Shown: positions 63,177-64,000 of the stretch, piece after piece | Numbering within the stretch: position 1 is the first letter of the stretch | How the letters are laid out: each line of letters opens with the position of its first letter | From: Haemophilus_A paraphrohaemolyticus_A | GTDB lineage: Bacteria > Pseudomonadota > Gammaproteobacteria > Enterobacterales > Pasteurellaceae | Length of the DNA stretch: 64,000 bases | Assembly (NCBI RefSeq): GCF_003253115.1 | Contig: NZ_QEQF01000001.1 | Coordinates: 576,222-640,221 of the forward strand | Direction: 5' to 3' | The notes under the pieces: model-generated | The model's database searches: none | What the model saw: only the letters and a program-made list of their open reading frames with translations | What the model was told of the DNA's origin: nothing | Program-made: the position numbers and the translations under genes

Positions 63177-64000
63177 TTACCATTGGTAACCAATACCAGC
63201 ACCGATATTATAATCGCCTTGCGTTGTTGCAGAACCGCTCATTTTGAAAATGACTCGGTTACTATCACTTGATTTAGATAAACCAACCGCCACAGCACTT
63301 TGACCTTTATAGTTACCAATGCCTGCTCCAACCATCAGTTTTCCAGGTTGAGTAACTTGCGGAATATTTGCCATTGCAGTCGCACCAGCTACCCCTCCAC
63401 GAAGTTTCTTCTCTGTTTTTCTCATAGCATTATCAACATAGCGCTTATTCACAGCGTCTGTGTTGTTTACAGGATCTGCCACGTTAGTAATTCGGCGTTC
63501 ATGACCAACATTACCTACTGAAATAGTATTTTCTTCTTTCGCAACAGAGCCTTCACCTAATGCCACAGAGCCAGCGGCTTTAGCTTCTGCATTATGACCT
63601 ATAGCTGTTGAGCGTTCTGCATGAGCTTTAGCGTTATTACCTAGAGCAGTAGAGTGATTCCCTTTCGCTTCAGAGCCATATCCCATTGCAGTTGAATCTT
63701 TACCTGAGGCCTTAGCACCTTTACGATTACTTGCATTATTTGAGGCAAAACTAGTTTCACCATCAGCATTAATTAATCCCGAACCTTCAATACGATCTTT
63801 AATCATTTTTACGGTATTTTCAGATTCTTTCGCTTTACCCGCTGCTGTTTCAGCTGCAGTCTTCGCAGTTACCGCACCGGCCTTCGCGGTTTCTGCGTCA
63901 GCTTTAGCGGTTTCTGCACCAGCTTTAGCTGCTTCGGCTTTACCTTGTGCTGCCTCTGCACCGGCCTTCGCGGTTTCTGCGTCAGCTTTAGCGGTTTCTG
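63177..64000 (-). CDS. Trimeric autotransporter adhesin (YadA family), C-terminal part
   Basis: The frame runs from the stop at 63177 through 64000 without interruption, so the gene begins outside the window and the Met at 63806 is internal. Read from the window edge: an Ala/Lys/Glu heptad stalk (AGAETAKADAETAKAGAE...), YadA head-type repeats of about 14 residues (STALGNNAKAHAE, STAIGHNAEAKAA, SVALGEGSVAKEE), a neck-like NADAVNKRYVDNAM coiled-coil, and the four-strand membrane anchor ending AGIGYQW. Such proteins form trimeric surface fibres that bind host matrix or cells. The head-type repeats lie directly next to the anchor, and the stalk DNA is repetitive. Confidence 0.93.
   Translation of the reverse strand, partial: ETAKADAETAKAGAEAAQGKAEAAKAGAETAKADAETAKAGAVTAKTAAETAAGKAKESENTVKMIKDRIEGSGLINADGETSFASNNASNRKGAKASGKDSTAMGYGSEAKGNHSTALGNNAKAHAERSTAIGHNAEAKAAGSVALGEGSVAKEENTISVGNVGHERRITNVADPVNNTDAVNKRYVDNAMRKTEKKLRGGVAGATAMANIPQVTQPGKLMVGAGIGNYKGQSAVAVGLSKSSDSNRVIFKMSGSATTQGDYNIGAGIGYQW
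63877..64000 (-). repeat. 84-bp tandem repeat encoding the adhesin stalk
   Basis: A 40-base block starting at 63877 recurs exactly at 63961, 84 bp (28 codons, four heptads) apart, and continues to the window edge. Inside each unit a 21-bp (seven-codon) sub-period is visible. The near-identity suggests recent expansion or gene conversion. Confidence 0.9.

Noticed and set aside
63177..63806. A complete 209-residue small YadA-like protein
   Set aside because: The frame remains open upstream of the Met at 63806 to the window edge and encodes the stalk, so this is the end of a larger adhesin.
1..64000. CRISPR array, prophage, rRNA or tRNA genes
   Set aside because: I saw no regularly spaced direct repeats with unique spacers, no phage structural or integrase genes, and no rRNA or tRNA cloverleaf sequences; the only repeats are those listed.

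Overview
This window is a chromosomal segment of a gammaproteobacterium of the family Pasteurellaceae. The evidence is the gene content (the comABCDE competence operon divergent from mrcA, the bamA-skp-lpxD-fabZ-lpxA envelope cluster, the aroK-aroB-dam cluster, a six-gene rsx/rnf operon) and the DNA uptake sequences. At least fourteen exact copies of the 9-mer ACAAGCGGT or its complement occur, several as head-to-head pairs that form intrinsic terminators. I noticed no copy of the Haemophilus influenzae type AAGTGCGGT. ACAAGCGGT is the core of the Actinobacillus pleuropneumoniae type, so the source should lie in the Actinobacillus / Mannheimia / Bibersteinia / Glaesserella / H. ducreyi branch. 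I cannot name the species.

Layout. 1-2.7 kb: lactate oxidation genes (lldF start, lldE, L-lactate permease) behind a CRP-like site. 3-8.5 kb: a stand-alone MetE-type methyltransferase with a MetR-like site, hemW, bcp-gmhB, rlmD and a yefM-yoeB toxin-antitoxin pair with its TGTACA operator. 8.6-18.4 kb: rapA-rluA, the 4.5S RNA gene, an LTA-synthase-family sulfatase, xseB-ispA, deoC and a YidE/AspT-type carrier. 18.4-20.8 kb: an anaerobic ribonucleotide reductase lacking the ATP-cone, with its activase, behind two NrdR-like boxes. 21-31 kb: rsxABCDGE, lpxM, a seven-MCE-domain LetB-like protein and luxS. 31-34.5 kb: an ABC exporter and an NSS-family symporter.

34.5-43.1 kb (minus strand) holds the envelope assembly line uppS-cdsA-rseP-bamA-skp-lpxD-fabZ-lpxA. 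43.2-48 kb carries thrS, dam, aroB and aroK. 48-54.3 kb has mrcA (PBP1a) divergent from comABCDE, which builds the pilus assembly platform and secretin for DNA uptake. A Sxy/CRP-type competence element overlaps the mrcA start codon. 54.3-60.7 kb has nusB, thiL-pgpA-lysE, a TerC family gene, gpmB, a second RluA-type gene and a CNNM/CBS transporter.

60.7-64 kb is the most mobile part: a 162-bp fold-back (MITE-like) element before ruvAB, a decayed IS200/IS605-type tnpB whose right-end hairpin touches the ruvB stop codon, and the C-terminal part of a trimeric autotransporter adhesin whose stalk is encoded by 84-bp tandem repeats.

Most of the window is conserved housekeeping DNA. I found no complete, obviously new multi-gene system. 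The points most worth a second look are regulatory sites (NrdR, MetR, YefM, competence element, a terminator in the thrS leader), the short NrdD, the NSS transporter lacking the usual Na1 asparagine, the enlarged Skp, and the two mobile-element remnants flanking ruvAB.
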